From contig JAVVEZ010000132.1 in the NCBI GenBank assembly GCA_032250895.1, positions 1 to 6,038 of the forward strand: DNA of 6,038 nt, written 5' to 3'. The DNA is from JAVVEZ01 sp032250895. GTDB lineage: Bacteria > Pseudomonadota > Gammaproteobacteria > Pseudomonadales > Pseudohongiellaceae. The notes under the pieces were generated by a model. The model did no database searches, had not been told where the DNA came from, and was given only the letters and a program-made list of their open reading frames with translations. This document shows positions 5,522 through 6,038 of the stretch, in pieces; position 1 is the first letter of the stretch, and each line of letters begins with the position of its first letter. The position numbers and the translations under genes were made by a program.

Positions 5522-5998
5522 TCAATCTCCTGCGACGACCTGCGCCGCCAGATAGTTTTCAAGCCCCATGTGGGTGATCTGGTAGTGCTGGGTTTCAATC
5601 CAGTCCAGATGTTCCTCTTCTGCGTCCAGAATAGCCACCAGCAACTCGCGGCTGACAAAGTCCTGCGCCTGCTCACAGGTGACTATCGCCGCTTTCAGCA
5701 AACTGGTCTGCTCTTCTTCAAGCTGCCGGTTGCAATCCAGAATTTCAGCCGTGTCTTCACCAATGCGCAAGGCCCCCAGCATCTGCAGATTGGGCAGGGC
5801 CTCCAGAAAAAGAATACGCTCGATCAGGCTGTCCGACTGCTTCATGTCCAGGATGGATTTCCTGTACATGACTTTGTCGAGCGCAATCAAACCCCAGTTT
5901 TTACAGATGCGGGCATGAAGGAAATACTGGTTGATGGAGGTCAACTCGGCAGTCAGGACCTGATTGAGCAAGCGAACCACCGGGGTTTGACCCTTCAT
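5522..5998 (-). CDS. bfr: Bacterioferritin, haem-binding subunit with altered ferroxidase site
   Basis: This is a 158-residue bacterioferritin subunit starting MKGQTP at the ATG at 5998, with a GAGG ribosome binding site upstream. Length and alignment to E. coli Bfr are collinear to the end (GLENYLAAQ). The haem axial ligand Met52 is present (LDMKQSD). Of the di-iron ligands, Glu18, Glu94, Glu127 and His130 (AEEEH) remain, but Glu51 is Asp and His54 is Gln, so the ferroxidase centre is probably impaired or inactive. Leu68, Glu81 and Glu85, which bind Bfd in P. aeruginosa BfrB, are all kept. It is the first gene of a two-gene unit: its TGA is two bases before the ATG of the next bfr gene, so translation is probably coupled. 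It most likely supplies the haem and Bfd-docking part of a mixed shell, as in Neisseria gonorrhoeae and Pseudomonas putida. Confidence 0.94.
   Translation of the reverse strand: MKGQTPVVRLLNQVLTAELTSINQYFLHARICKNWGLIALDKVMYRKSILDMKQSDSLIERILFLEALPNLQMLGALRIGEDTAEILDCNRQLEEEQTSLLKAAIVTCEQAQDFVSRELLVAILDAEEEHLDWIETQHYQITHMGLENYLAAQVVAGD
5526..5531 (-). promoter_or_regulatory. Ribosome binding site of the ferroxidase-type bfr, inside the upstream bfr gene
   Basis: On the minus strand AGGAGA forms part of the last sense codons of the haem-type subunit and lies six bases before the ATG at 5519. It decides that ATG as the start and makes translational coupling of the two subunits likely. Confidence 0.75.
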
Positions 5999-6018
5999 GA
6001 CGACCTCGTTGCAAGTGA

Positions 6019-6024
6019 ATTGTA
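6019..6024 (-). promoter_or_regulatory. Possible -10 element of the bfr operon
   Basis: TACAAT (minus strand, 5/6 to the -10 consensus) lies 20 bases before the ATG of the first bfr gene. The matching -35 would fall outside the window, so this cannot be confirmed here. Confidence 0.3.
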
Positions 6025-6038
6025 TGAGAACCTTAGGC

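Noticed and set aside
5520..5525. TTG at 5525 as the start of the downstream bfr
   Set aside because: It overlaps the stop of the upstream gene, while the ATG at 5519 gives the standard MKG start with a well-spaced ribosome binding site.
1..6038. CRISPR arrays, tRNA or rRNA genes, transposases, phage genes or a defence system
   Set aside because: No regularly spaced repeats, cloverleaf or rRNA sequence, or proteins of such families are visible. All substantial genes are housekeeping, stress or iron-metabolism types.

Overview
The window looks like the chromosome of a gammaproteobacterium: moderately GC-rich, compactly coding, with a gammaproteobacterial-type RNase T, a UspE-like tandem stress protein and an Escherichia/Pseudomonas-type Bfd. 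I cannot name the genus. From memory of Pseudomonas aeruginosa, RNase T, a peroxiredoxin, bfd and bacterioferritin sit next to each other there. The same four functions occur here, but a universal stress protein, a class III aminotransferase and an EamA transporter lie between rnt and bfd, and bacterioferritin is a two-gene pair on the opposite strand.

Layout: the 3' part of rnt (+, 3-533); an intergenic region with an FNR/Anr-like box (558-571); a UspE-like protein (+, 676-1482); a palindromic repeat between convergent genes (1506-1527); an acetylornithine-type aminotransferase (-, 1551-2735), preceded on the same strand by an EamA/DMT permease (-, 2803-3690); a divergent intergenic region carrying a strong promoter with a Fur box in its spacer; bfd (+, 3877-4065); a leader of about 200 bp with a possible promoter; a typical 2-Cys peroxiredoxin (+, 4263-4865); a cluster of three inverted repeats (4870-5014); and two tandem bacterioferritin genes (-, 5052-5519 and 5522-5998) whose start is at the right edge.

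The right half is an iron-storage and peroxide-defence module. The two bacterioferritin subunits have complementary defects. The upstream one keeps the haem ligand Met52 and the Bfd-docking residues but has altered ferroxidase ligands. The downstream one keeps the full ferroxidase set but has Lys at position 52 and has lost the docking residues. With a Fur-controlled Bfd next door, this predicts a mixed shell in which one subunit oxidises and loads iron and the other carries haem and receives electrons from Bfd for iron release. The peroxiredoxin would remove peroxide. The split haem/ferroxidase design is known from a few bacteria (Neisseria gonorrhoeae, Pseudomonas putida, Magnetospirillum), so it is uncommon rather than new. 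No wholly undescribed system is evident.
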